This document shows, in pieces, positions 23,161 to 34,740 of a stretch of DNA of 64,000 nucleotides. Source of the stretch: Siniperca chuatsi (taxonomy: Eukaryota > Chordata > Actinopteri > Centrarchiformes > Sinipercidae); NCBI RefSeq assembly GCF_020085105.1, contig NC_058046.1, positions 2,496,175 through 2,560,174 of the forward strand. Direction: 5' to 3'. Numbering within the stretch: position 1 is the first letter of the stretch; each line of letters starts with the position of its first letter. The notes beneath the pieces are model-generated. The model saw nothing but the letters and a program-made list of their open reading frames with translations. It was not told where the DNA came from and ran no database searches. A program made the translations under genes and the position numbers.

Positions 23161-26055
23161 CACAAGACTCTCGGTGACCTTCGGTTTCCCACTGCAGCAC
23201 CCAGCTTGTGACCTTGTGCATGTGTCCTACCCACCTGTGGGTGAAAAGCAATTTGCTACAGTGAGGTAAACTGATGCAGTAGTGCGAGTATCTTCATTAG
23301 TACCACTGTCATTGGCATCATGAGTCAGATGACCTCGGATGACCCCAACCCAAGCCCCTACTAACCCTCCAAGACCCGGTCAAAGAGGTCAAGTCCTGGG
23401 TGTACTTTGGAATGCACCATGTGAAAGTGGGAGAAGGGTAAAGGCCCTGACATACTCCACAACAGACACGTGGACAGCAGGGTGGACAGCGGCTGCACAT
23501 GGTTCTGTTCATACTATGTTGGGTGTCTGTGTTTATGGACATGTCCACCTGTATAGGCTGCTTGTACAGTCCATGCTGTCTTGAATTTTGGACTGCTGAC
23601 CCTTGCGGGCATGGGCAGGTGATGAAATTTACATCATGCAGACCCTCGTGGCTACACTGACGTGGAAGGTACAAACTGATAATGGATTCTTGATACTGAT
23701 ATAGCTATTTAGGAGTTCTGGTAATGATATCAGCTGATCTGATTTACATAAACAATCTTTGTGAATCCCATAGATCTGTTTTTACAGAAATACATACTAA
23801 GCGGGATGTTTTATAGTGTAAAAAACTCGTCAGTGCTCTCTGGTGGACAAACTATGTCATGGTGACATTGTTTCTGAATTACCTCAAACATAGTTTGGCA
23901 TTTTTGTACTGCAATTTCTTGTTACTTAACTGACCGACATGCTGATTGTCAGTCTAGCTTAATACAGAGGAACACAGAAGAAAAATCTCGTGTGAATACG
24001 TTTTTTTTGGTTTTTGTTTGCCCCTTTATAATATTTATCTTGAATTTTTTTTTTAAACCCAGTGACAATTTCTTGATACTAATGAAATAATTTTGAAAAA
24101 AATATGAATGCCTGTTTTAAATAAAAAAAATCTTCAGTTCACTGGAAGAAAAGCAAAATTGTCTGATCAAACATTTTTCCATACTAAATTATAACGATCC
24201 AACGGGACAAAAGATTTCCCACCAGTGACCATCCCGACATCAATATTAATTTGGGTAAAAAGTAAATGTGCAGTATCTTAGTCGGTAAGGACCACTGAGA
24301 ACTTGGATATTTTTATAGAAAAGTTTGTCTAGTGCAGCTTTTACACTGATCAAATGTCTTGTTAAAATGAATTTTTGTGGCAGTGAAATGTGCCGACCCT
24401 CACTTCTTCTTGTCCAGGAGAGTTTGTGGCCTGTGGTGACTTTCACCTCAGGACCCCTCAGTCTAAACACGGCGGGTTAGTGTGGGAACGTACAACAGAC
24501 TTCCTGGACGCATCTGAAAAAACACCGGGCTTCCTTTTGATTCAGTAATAAATAGCCGTGACCTCTGACCCCTGGGCCTTCTTTCACAAATAATTGGAGG
24601 GCAGTGCTTATGTTTCAGCCAGCCAGTCACTCAGGACAAATGAGAACCTGTGTGAGCGGCGCGCTTCACCTCAGTTCTGGTGTTATTTTACCTTGTCATA
24701 TTTTTGTTGCTGCTTTTAGTTCATCAGATATTTTATTTTCATTCTTTGTTTTGATTTAAATTTCAATAAAAAACCCTATTTGCCTCTTTTAATTATATAA
24801 AACAACTTAATGAGCCGGAAATTATATTTTCCCTGCAGTTTCCCTTTCATCAAACTTTAATTAAAAGCTAAGCCTTTTTTTTTTTTGTTTTTTTCTGGAT
24901 GCCGTCATTTGAAAGATAGTTTCAAGAACTCTCAGACCAAAAACAGCTGTCCACAACAGCTTATTGCATATGAGTCAGAAAATGTTTAAGATATAGTTTC
25001 ATTTAACAATTGCATCTACAAAACTATTCATAGCACAAAATTAAGCCTCATCGTGGGTCATTAAGGTGTCGTATAACAGAGTAACAGTACTTTCAACTGG
25101 AACAATATTTTTAGGTGTTCTTTAAAGGGATACTTACGGTAGTGTGGAGGAAAACTTAATATATTACATTTGGGCTTAGTTAAATATCATTTGAGTTAAA
25201 CATGCAACTCCAGAGTAAAGTCAGGCAGAACAAAGTAAAACTAACAAGGTTTTGCAGTCAATAAAACTTCTTAAATTTGTTACAGTGTTCTAAATTGTGT
25301 CTGATCATGTTTGACAGTGGTGATGATTTCAACATTTTCATGAAAAAGTCTGCATTAAGTGGATCACATTCTGTAGTGATTCAACCTGGCTCCAGTTCAT
25401 GACGTCTTCCACTTTGGAGAAGCTGTTTCCCAGGAACATTTCTGAGCTGTACAGGAAATGATGCGTTTCATCTTTCCAACAGACAAAAAAACAGCTGGTT
25501 GGTTAGATGAAATTTAAGAAAGTAAAAAAAAAAAGTCTAACAAGCCAGCCAGAGTGTACAGTGAGTGGGTTTTTAGTATAAAATGTCAATTCAGTGCTGA
25601 TATCAAGAGCAAAACACTAAAGCAGTGATAAGTTATTACCAGATGTGTCGCCAAAATGAAGAACTTTCTTCTTTATACAAAAGCCAAATAAAGACAGTAG
25701 TTCCAGCAGTTAAATGGCTGTTTTAAATCCATACTCAGCCAATATTAGGCTGGACTTAACCATAGCAGAAATACTGATGTGGTTTTACTGACTGATGCTT
25801 AAAACCAAAGATTTTCACCATGTAAGTCTGCCAAAGTTTAAAATATAGATGACAATTTTCTCTTTTTATAATAAGAAATAATGCACTCCACTGTAGATAT
25901 GTTCAGATATAGAATGAATGCTCTTAAATGCAACACACACATCGCAGAGCGTTGTGTCATTTCATGCGTGTCAACTGCACCAAACACGTCATACAGACAG
26001 ACTGTGGCCGGGATGTGTCGATCCTGACCAGCTGATGTGTGGCGACGTGTGTCAG
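23161..26055. other. Intergenic DNA
   Basis: AT-rich non-coding sequence with poly-A and poly-T runs (24045-24140, 24870-24895). I recognise no gene or complete element. Confidence 0.5.
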
Positions 26056-26063
26056 GACACAAG

Positions 26064-26220
26064 TCGAGTCAATTTTATTTATGTAGCCCAATATCACAAA
26101 TCACAAATTTGCCTCAAGGGGCTTTACAATCTGTGCAGCATACGGCTTCGTCTAGCCTTAGACCCTGGATTTGGATAAGGAAAAACTCCCCCAAGAAATG
26201 CAAGAAACCAGGGTGTGGGC
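26064..26220 (+). repeat. Common teleost interspersed repeat, truncated
   Basis: The run begins near CAATTTTATTTATGTAGCCC and continues AATATCACAAATC, GGGGCTTTACAATCTGTG and GGATAAGGAAAAACTCCCCC, an order familiar from repeats found throughout teleost genomes. It is truncated after CAAGAAACCAG and has no coding capacity. It is probably a non-autonomous retroelement or LINE tail. Confidence 0.6.
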
Positions 26221-26678
26221 TTACATAGAAAACAATGAGTGCTGGTGTTTATATTCACATAATTTGTTGCTGGTGTTTGTTGCCCATTAGAGAGAGAGAG
26301 AAGAAAACTAATGGCACTGCATCTACTGCCCAAACTCAGCTCTACTTCCAGGTTTTCTTCTTTTTTTAAGTAGTTTTTTAATGTGTTTTCCATCCAAGTG
26401 TTTTCAGGAAGAAGTGTGTTTTGTTTCACACATTTTAGAGTGAAGCTAAAACGGGCAATTTTTTAAAAATGTCATTTGTTTCTTCTTTCTGCGGTTGTGT
26501 TTATAACGCCTTTAATTGCTCTTTTGTCTGCATGCTCTAAACCTAATGACTCCAGACTTTGTTTGGCATGCTGCAAATGGGCACACACAAAAACACATCC
26601 ATTGGAGTGTTGTAAGCCCTCGTGCAACACTTTCGCTATAGCTTTTATTTTTTTGTCATGTGGAGGGTGGTGGGCTTT

Positions 26679-26775
26679 AATTGGTGGTGGGCGGGGCTTA
26701 TTCCTCTGGTCTGGCAGCCTCCCTGAACTTTGCCTATCAGCTTATAAATCTGGCGATGGAGCAGAGCGGCGACTA
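26679..26775 (+). promoter_or_regulatory. Unassigned core promoter-like cluster (inverted CCAAT, GC box, TATA)
   Basis: On the plus strand, ATTGG (inverted CCAAT) at 26679-26683 and GGGCGGGGC at 26689-26697 are followed by TATAAA at 26743-26748. This spacing would place a start near 26770-26780. No coding exon follows closely: the first ATG (26823) opens only a five-codon frame. It may drive an upstream non-coding exon of ADAMTSL2 or an unannotated transcript. Confidence 0.4.
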
Positions 26776-26994
26776 ATGTAGCCAACAGACACACCGGCAG
26801 CAGACTTAGAAGAAGGAGAGAAATGGATGGAGTTGGATAACAGGGCCATGAAGGGATGGAGAATCAGAGAAAGTCGATACATGTGTCAACTCGTGGTTAC
26901 TGGTGCATTTTAATGATCCAGGTCTCAAAGTGTTGTCAAATCAACAAGGACTGAAATCTTAAGGATTATAAGTTTAACATGATACTTTTTAAAA

Positions 26995-27300
26995 GCAGTA
27001 GTAGACATGACCAGAATTAAATGAGAGATCAAGAAAGAGAAGAGAAAAGAGAGTAATCAAGAGAACAAGTGCAATGCTGCAAAACTGCAAAGAGACAGCT
27101 GTAGAAACAGAGAAGTGAAGAAAGGAGTGTGACCGAAAGAGGAGAGAAAGAAACATACAGAGAGGAAGAGAGGGAGGGGTGAGAAATAACAGCCGAAAAA
27201 GATAGAGAAAAACATGAGAGAGAGGAGGATAAATCGTAATAAAGCCGGAGGGAGGGACATAGACAGAAGAGGAAAAAGAGGGGAAGACGACATGGTGGGC
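26995..27300. repeat. Purine-rich (GA) tract
   Basis: The plus strand is dominated by GAGA/AAGAG over about 300 bp. Antisense frames through it read Ser/Leu/Phe-rich and are artefacts. Confidence 0.75.
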
Positions 27301-28249
27301 AGACATGGTGGTCCTCAGACGTCTGCTCGTCCTCCTCATCATTCACTCTTCTCCCCTTGCCTCTCATTCCTCCGTCTGAATCGCTGTCCTCCCATCTGTT
27401 TTTGGCTTCCTCTGTGTTTCGGAGAAGAAGGAATCCCGGTTCACCATCACTTAAAGGAGTATTTCACCTGAAAAGGAAAAGCAGACCATGATGCAAAACT
27501 TTATCTGCGTATCATATTATTATTCAACACACTGGTGAAGTGTGTATTTACACAAAACGCAAAGTAGTTGTGCGTCCACTTATTTCAAAACAACTGAAGA
27601 CAACAGGAATTTGTTCTTTTTGACACATTTTGACCAGTTCCAGCTAAATTACCAAACTACTCATGAACTTGAAAACAACTGGGGTTTCATCAAGAAACAA
27701 GCTTTTACATTTCTCTTCACAAATCCTCAAAGTGAACTCAGTGCGTCAGTTATTTATATACGATTGACAACATGGTGGACTGGAATGAGCGCTCCAAAGA
27801 CTTAAGCATCATATAATGAGAGTGAAATGTAACCACTGAAACAAAATAAGTAGATGACTCAGCATTCCCTGCAGCTGGTTTACTAATAAAGCATTTTGAC
27901 GTCCCCGATTGTAGTCATAACTAAAGCTTGACCGGTTAATCAGTGGACAGATATTATCGTCTCATATTAGCTGTATCGTAGATAAATCGCTTTCTGTGTA
28001 TATGCAGACTGATAAGTAACAAGAAATAGCAGTACAGAAATGTCAAACATTTTTAGGAACAGTGTCACCATTACATAGTTTGTCCACCAGAGAGAACTGA
28101 CAAGTTTATTTTTCAACTGTAAAATGTCCTACTCAGTACATATACAATTTATTTTTGTTTTGTGTTTTATGTTAAAAAAAAAGAGTAGTGGACAATATAT
28201 CTTCATCAGATTTTTTAAACTCTCAAATATCGATATCAGTATGGCCCTG

Positions 28250-28708
28250 AAAAGTCGTGCTCCGTGCAACAACTGCAATCAAGCGTTTGCGATAACAAAA
28301 TGAAGACTTGGAGGAGTGGCCTAGTCAAAGTCCTGACCTGAATCCTATTGAGATGCTGTGGCATGACCTTAAAAAGGCAGTTCATGCTCGAAAACCCTCC
28401 AATGTGGCTGAATTACAACAATTCTGCAAAGATGAGTGGGCCAAACTTCCTCCACAGCGCTGTAAAAGACTGGAAGATTGGAAGTTATTGCAAATGCTTG
28501 ATTGCAGTTGTTGCTGCTAAGGGTGGCCCAACCAGTTATTAGGTTTAGGGGGCAATCACTTTTTCACACAGGGCCATGTAGGTTTGGATTTTGTATTCCC
28601 TTAATAATAACAACCTTCATTTTGTGTTTACTTGTGTTATCTTTGACTAAAAACATGCAAAAAAATAAGAAATCAGGAAGTGGGCAAACACTTTTTCACA
28701 CCACTGTA
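28250..28708 (+). mobile_element. Internally deleted Tc1/mariner element with transposase C-terminal fragment
   Basis: The frame 28308-28520 encodes WPSQSPDLNPIEMLWHDLKK, the end of the Tc1 DDE domain (the SPDLNPIE motif carries the last catalytic Glu), then a typical C terminus to Cys-Cys-Cys-stop. The 3' end carries the terminal repeat GGGCAAACACTTTTTCACAC ending CCACTG and a TA dinucleotide at 28707-28708. A subterminal inverted pair (about 28268-28293 and 28487-28512) brackets the fragment. The first two catalytic aspartates and the left terminus are missing, so it is immobile. Confidence 0.8.
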
Positions 28709-29330
28709 TCTACAGAACAAAAGCTTCTTGGTGATATATAATATATTAATGTGCTTTTATCGGCTTCCAAAAAAAACCTGAGAAAAATGAATGAGAAAGT
28801 TTCTTCCGGAAACTGATGTTTCTGCTCGGTATGGACGCAGAGGACCCGGGGGAGGAGAGCACTGTGGGAAATAAGGAGTTCCCCTCTGTCTCCAGTCTGT
28901 CTATCTGTCTGTCTGTCTTTGTCCATTCGTTTGTCTGTTTCTCAGAGTGATGCTCTTCATTCCAACAACAGATTCAAAAGATGGAGGCACACGGTTGGGA
29001 AGGTGTAAAGTAGATATGGATATAATATAAACATTTAAAGTTTATATTTGCATAGATTTTTTAGATCCACGAGTGCTTCAGTAGACTTGAGATGCTGCAG
29101 TAAAAAAAACGGACAGAGAGAATGAAAGCAGAGCAGCCAGCCAGGGTTGCTCCTGTTTTTTTTCCCCTTCTAACTCCTCTGATCCTCCCACCTTCTCCCT
29201 GTGCTGCCATTCTGCTGCTCCTGCTGACTGGGGAGGAGGAGGAGGAAGAGGGATGCAGGGAGAGCACACCTTACCTCCCTCCCTCCCTTCCTCTCTTTCT
29301 TCCTCTCTCTGTCTGTCTCTCCCTCTTCAC
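28709..29330 (+). promoter_or_regulatory. Candidate ADAMTSL2 promoter region
   Basis: The sequence between the Tc1 remnant and the candidate 5' exon is less AT-rich than its surroundings. It holds CT-rich and GGAGGAGGAGGAGGAAGAGG-type blocks (29220-29330). I see no decisive core element, and the role is inferred from position only. Confidence 0.3.
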
Positions 29331-29407
29331 TCCACAGCGACAGCAGCACTCACCAACACACCACAACACACCACCGCTGTCACTGGCACGCTAACACACA
29401 CACACAT

Positions 29408-29453
<46 letters not shown>

Positions 29454-29503
29454 AGAGGCATCCTCAACACAGACCGAGACGCCCTTGGACTGCTGCAGGC
29501 GAG
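29331..29503 (+). other. adamtsl2: Candidate non-coding 5' exon of ADAMTSL2
   Basis: A strong donor consensus (GCGAG followed by GTGAGT) occurs at 29504, after sequence rich in CACA and free of a sustained reading frame. The coding start exon at 38471 has an acceptor only a base before its ATG, so at least one upstream non-coding exon must exist. The left boundary is arbitrary because no transcription start can be read. Confidence 0.4.
29393..29450. repeat. (CA)n microsatellite
   Basis: About 25 CA units with a short TATTCA interruption, inside the candidate 5' exon. Further TG-rich tracts follow at 29525-29760, 29838-29868 and 29941-29960. Confidence 0.95.
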
Positions 29504-29836
29504 GTGAGTGGGTAAATATTTGAGTGTGTGTGTGTGTGTGCATGCTATGTTTGAGTGTGACTGTGTGTATACTGTGCTAGAGTTTGTGTAAGTTGTGTTA
29601 AGTTTGTGTGCCTGCATTGTGTATTTTGGGATTCAGTGTGTGTGCATGTTCTCGTGTGTTTCCATGCATGTGTGTGTCTGTGTTGGCTGTTTGCATGTCT
29701 GCATGTGCTGGTGTGGTTTGCATCTGCTCTCTGTGTATGTGTGTGTGTGTATTTACGAGGTACACTAGAGCCAATGAGACTTGTGTTCTGCACCAGACCA
29801 AAACAAATCCACAAAATAATGCTGACTCTCTTTCAG

Positions 29837-29871
<35 letters not shown>

Positions 29872-30461
29872 TGCAGGCATGCATGTGTATGTGTGTGCCT
29901 GGAGAGGCCAGAGTCTGTCTGGAAACTTGTCAGCTGTTGGGAGTGTGTGTGTGTGTGTGTAAGAGAGTATGCGTGTGTGTATGTAAACTGGTGAGGTAGA
30001 GGCTAACATTCGTGCCAGTGCTGCTTGTCAAACTGTGGATTCTGTGGTTCTAAACTGTTGCAGAGAATTACAGGATAAATTCTCCTTACGTCTGGCCTGT
30101 CAAGTTTCAAAACTTACTAAACTTACTCTTAATAGTGTAAAAAAGTGTCTACTTGGACGAAAGGACTCCTGGTGTTAACGTCGAGCACATTTAGGGTATA
30201 TATTAAAGTTAGGAGTCACTTCAGATGTTGAGTTTGTGGTACAGGTATCAAATATCAAGGCTCATTTTCCTCCATCTGAGGATGTCACTCTAATCTTTTA
30301 TCATTAACTCACTTAGATGCCTAAAAAGCACCGTTTTGGTGATTTGCAGGTCAAAAATATCTAGACGTCAAAGTTAAAATTGGGTTAAATTTGGTTTAAA
30401 AGTGAACGTTTGTTAGATTTTTAGGTTACATACAGCCATTGTCTCGACAGCATTTAAAGAA

Positions 30462-30665
30462 CTACACTCAGTTGCCAGTTTATTAGGTCCACCTAGCTAA
30501 AACTAATGCAGTAGTCCTGCAATAAATCCTGCTTTCAGGTTCAGTGGTTAAAATGTTCAGTGTTTGTTCAAACTGTTCTAGAGAGGTGCTGATTCAACCT
30601 AATGGCTATTTTGTAGGCTGCAGTTTGTGGTGCTGTTGAATTGCATTGCTATATTGATATATAGG
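30462..30665 (+). repeat. Common teleost interspersed repeat
   Basis: The block CTCAGTTGCCAGTTTATTAG, GTCCACCTAGCTAAAACTAA, CCTGCAATAAATCCTG and AGAGAGGTGCTGATTCAACC matches the order of a repeat I recognise as frequent in teleost genomic DNA. Non-coding, probably a non-autonomous DNA element. Confidence 0.55.
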
Positions 30666-32494
30666 ATGGACAAATAGCCTTTTAAATGCAGTTGAAATAA
30701 CAGCTAATAATAACCTAGATGTCAGTTTCATGTCAGGTCAACTTAAAGTTCACACATTCAGAACCATTTCAGAACTTAATAATCGTGTTTTTTAAATGAT
30801 GAAGCTGCGTGCCAAACGACGAACTAATCCTGAAACTCCTTCACAACTGAAAGAATAAATATAACTAGAAATCTGACAAGTAGACCAATTTATGATTGGT
30901 AATTGGCTGAACTTCCACCTCAGTTTGTCAAAATTAATAAATGTGTGCAGTACTGACCACCATGTCAAAATGTTTGATGGGACTCAAATCGCATGTTATC
31001 CTTACACCCTAAGGGCATACACCATCCAACATCTTTTAGTATGAAACTACTCATGCTTTGCAGACTCAACAGGTGGCTGTAAAGTTTCTACCTGCAGAAA
31101 GTGGTTGTGGTAGCTTGGATCCAGAGTGACGACAGCGGATTCTAATGACTGAAAGTTTTTATGCTGGAAAAAGAGAATCAAAACAAAAGCTGAATACACT
31201 GATTGCGTATGTGCTTTTTTGTCTAAGGGACGGTGATATGCGAAATATAGAAGCAGTGTTTTCTCTTTGGTCGCTGGATTTTACGTTTCTGCAGGTGGCG
31301 CTCTTCTCCTGTTAAGCCTCGATTAATATCACTGTCTTCCGTTGATGAACAAAACTATTTTCATACTGAATATACATGAAGACAGCAGTCATTATGCAAT
31401 TTGTAAATAGATAAAAGTCAGCAGCATTGTGTGCTTTACCATCGTGCTATTAAACTGCACAGACTTGCTCCAAGAAGTCTGGTGGTCAGACAAACCACTA
31501 ATGGGCTCACTTGCCTTCGCGAAACCTGCTCGAGAGTAATTTCGTTTTTGTTTCATTGCGAGTGAATGTAACACAGATGAACTGCGCCTGCTTGTTTTCC
31601 TGGGAAAGCCAGCCCTGAAGAGCGAGTCAATAAATAGGTCAGAGTTCAAGTGTGAGCAATCTACCCTGGCTTCTGTTTGCCCCAGGGGCTACTAAACTCT
31701 GTTGACCTCTCCTCAACTTCCCAGACTGCCTTGCTAACTCGTCCTCTGAGTCTTTCCTTCTTTCTCTTTCTTCTTCTCACTACGTATCTTATCCATTATC
31801 CTCCCTCCCCATCTCTTTGTCTGCCTGCCCATCCGTCTGCCTGTCTGTTGGCTCTCTTGGTCTTTTTTTTTGTATACAAGAGGCAGAGGAGAGCCCCGAT
31901 CCATTTTCCACTTTGCATGTGTACTTGAGAAGGGACCGTCGTTGAGGAAAAAGAAGAGAGTTTGGCTCATGGAGCAAAAGGCAGAAGGGATGAGTCTGCC
32001 CGCTGACAAGCAGACATCTACAAACACCACCACCACCCCCACCCCCCCTGAGTTTGACCGATATGGGCTTTAGAAGGCAGACAGCGACATTGGGATTTGT
32101 CTAATCACCAACATGTTATACCACTTTTTCATGTCACAAATATTTAAAAAATTTAAACTATGGAGTTTTTTGTACAAATCTAATCAACATAATTGTCTCA
32201 ACCATCTAACCATCAATCTCTCAACTGAAACTATGCATATCACTATTGTGACTTTCTATTACCACCATGTGACTGCAATGTCCTGGGTTTAAAGCTGTGC
32301 TGGAACATTTCTGTCATTCTGTCTTTCCTCACTGTGAAATAGTTTTTAGTAGTTGTCTGTTAGGTATAGAAAATGCCAGTCAAGGTGTGTGAAGTTCTTC
32401 ACATTGGTGAATAATTGTGGTCTCTATGCTAACACTTAAAGGCCACTGCATGTGGGGCTCTGCTTGATGCACTTTAGTGCGCACTATGTGAAAC

Positions 32495-32690
32495 ATAGGC
32501 CGGGGCTCAGCAGGTTGAGCAGGTCGCTCCACTAATCGCAGGGTTGGCGCTGCGACCCCCAGCTCCTCCTGTCCGCACGTAAAGCGTCCAAGGGCAAGAC
32601 ACTGTACCTCAAATTGCTCCAGACGGTCAGACCAGCACCTTGCAGGGTAGCTCACTCGGTGTGTGAGTGAGTGTGTGAATGGATGTGTAA
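32495..32690 (+). mobile_element. tRNA-derived SINE, 3' truncated
   Basis: An A-box-like GGCTCAGCAGGTTGAGCAGG at 32504-32523 and a B-box-like GGTTGGCGCTGCGACC at 32542-32557 form a decayed internal RNA polymerase III promoter. The SINE body follows (AAGGGCAAGACACTG, CCAGCACCTTGCAGG, GTGTGTGAATGG). The usual AAGCGCTTTGAGT tail is missing here but present in the copy at 45930-46136. Confidence 0.65.
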
Positions 32691-33129
32691 TGATCTGCAT
32701 CGCTCCTTGTTGATGATTGATTTGTGGTCTAGTCTAAAGACCAATATTACTTTGTCTAGCTCTCATGGGAACATGATATCGATATTTTTTTATCTACCTC
32801 TCAGTGGGTGACAATATGGAGGTCTTCTATATGAAATATGTAGACAAACATGCTGATGTTTGCTGATTAAATTGTGGTAACAATGTCACATTGTTCCCTC
32901 GTTGGGAATGCCGTGCTGTCAAGATATGTGTACAGTAGCAAAATTCAAAATGAAGGCACTCTGTAGTTTGTGTATTTAAACACCAGCACCAGAATTGAGT
33001 AAAGGAATCTGTAGGTTATCTGGGTTTATGTTGACCTGTCTGCTACAGCGTGTATGGCAGCTCTCAGAAGGATGAGAGCGTAGCAGTGTGTGCTCGTTTA
33101 CGGTTACAGACGGAGAGCGCATGTTCGAA

Positions 33130-33221
33130 GAAGAGGTGGAGTGTGGATGGGCGTATTAGGCACCTTGGGAAAACCCTGCCGTCTTAAATGCCTAATGCGC
33201 CCATCCACACTCCATCTCTTC
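33130..33221. repeat. Near-perfect inverted repeat, 33-nt arms, 26-nt spacer
   Basis: Arms 33130-33162 and 33189-33221 pair at 31 of 33 positions. The core 25-nt arms differ at one base. Transcription of either strand gives a long hairpin of pre-miRNA-like length. It lies in the candidate first ADAMTSL2 intron. I recognise no known microRNA in it. A foldback element or small inverted duplication is equally possible. Confidence 0.85.
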
Positions 33222-33356
33222 AAAATGGTTATTTGGAACCTGCCCAAGACATCTTCTTTGGCGTCACTTCAAGGTCCTTTGTCCATTATCATAATTTTCC
33301 ATCTTGAAAAAGCCACACCAATGTCCCCAGTGTCATTTTCTGTTTTCACAAGGATG

Positions 33357-33655
33357 TAGCAACTAATGATTTTCATTATCAATTAATTAATTAATGTTGA
33401 TTACTTTATAAAAGAATAGTTTGATCTATAAAATGTAAACAGAAATACTAAAAAACAGCTATCACACGCTGCCAGAGCCCAAGGTGAGGTTTTCAAATTG
33501 CTTGTTTTTTCTGATCAACAATTATTTAAAACAGAGAAAAGTAGCACATTTTATTTTTGTATTGTTGCTGGATAAATGAATGAAACAATGAATTGATCAT
33601 CAAAGTTGTTGATTCATTTTCTAATTGAATAGTCGACTCTTATTTCAGCTACTAC
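33357..33655 (+). repeat. Dispersed teleost repeat copy (family A)
   Basis: Contains GCAACTAATGATTTTCATTA, GCCAGAGCCCAAGGTGAGG and a 3' TTCTAATTGAATAGTCGACT. Same order and orientation as the copy at 51330-51645. Confidence 0.6.
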
Positions 33656-34199
33656 CTTATTCTAAACCTGTGAAATATTTTCATTTAAATTGTATGATAT
33701 TCATATTACAGGTGGCCAGCAGTGCCTGGCTGATATCCAGTGTTAGATAATAAATGTCCAGTATTGGTCTGATATATCGGTCTGACTGCTCTGCTGCAGT
33801 CCAGCCTCCCAGGGGACAGACTACTGCTGTCTGTCTGTCTACTGAGGCTGCCAGCGCTACAAAAACACGACAGCGAGGCGAGGGGCCCCAGGGGGCCGTC
33901 AGGGTGGGGACGGCACAGGGGTGAGGGAGGGGGAGACAGGGAGGATGAGGGGACTGTGTTTACTTTTGTCCTCTGTGCCTGCCCTGCCCGGCTGGCTGGG
34001 AAAGCAAAGGGGAGGAGGAAGGAGGAAGGAGGAAGACCCTGTCTGGACGAGCAAGAGGCAACAGGCCGATTCTGATTGTGTGTGCGAGCCAGAGAGACGC
34101 ATAGAGAGCATGAGATGGAAAGATGCAGAAGTTTTGGGTGTGTTTCTCCATGGGTGCATGAGCTTGGGTCTGTGTGTGCTCTTATACTTCTATGTCTGT

Positions 34200-34740
34200 G
34201 AGGACCATATTGTGTTTGGATATTGTGGTCAAGTCACGATGTTTCAGCCAATTGAAGACACTCTGGCAAAGTGAGCACATTGTAGCAAAGTGAGGACATT
34301 GTGTCAAAATGAGGATAGTTGACCAAAGTGAGGACAGTGTGGTGAAGTGAGGAAGTTTCAGCCAAGTAAGGACATTCTCGCAAAGTGAGGACATTTCAGC
34401 AAAGTGGGGACATTTTGGTTAATTGAGGGCATTATGCCAAAATGACAATGTTTCAGCGAAGTGAGGACACTGTGGCAACATAAAGATATTGTGGCAAAGT
34501 GAGGACATTTTGGCAAACAGAGGACATTGTGGTAAAATAAGGATGTTTCAGCGAAGTGAGGACGTTGTGATAATGTGATAACATTGTATCATAGCCAGGC
34601 CACTGCTGCAAAGTGAGGACTTTTTGGCAATGGGACGGCATTTTGTGAGAACATTGTGTAAAAAACGATGTTTTAGCCAAGTGGCAAAATGAGGTGGGTT
34701 GACCAGATTGAGGACAGTGCAGCGAAGTCAACTACATTTT
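34200..34740 (+). repeat. Degenerate minisatellite, 19-bp unit, roughly 28 copies
   Basis: Successive 19-bp units such as GAGGACATTGTGTCAAAAT, GAGGACAGTGTGGTGAAGT and AAGGACATTCTCGCAAAGT follow one another with constant length and point differences. The array runs into GTTAGGGTTATGG and TGATGGTCCTTGG sequence (34790-34900) seen beside GTGAGGAC repeats in other fish DNA, so it probably expanded from that element. Frames through it on the minus strand are artefacts. Confidence 0.85.

Noticed and set aside
26989..27367. Three overlapping antisense frames of about 80-117 residues
   Set aside because: They arise from the GA-rich tract; no splice signals, no homology, low-complexity protein.
29327..29994. 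Frames of 67-128 residues on both strands reading His-Thr or Cys-Val repeats
   Set aside because: Translated CA/TG microsatellites.
34182..34731. Cys/Leu-rich antisense frames and a possible CRISPR-like repeat array
   Set aside because: The array has 19-bp units directly abutting with no spacers, in a vertebrate genome; the frames are by-products of the minisatellite.
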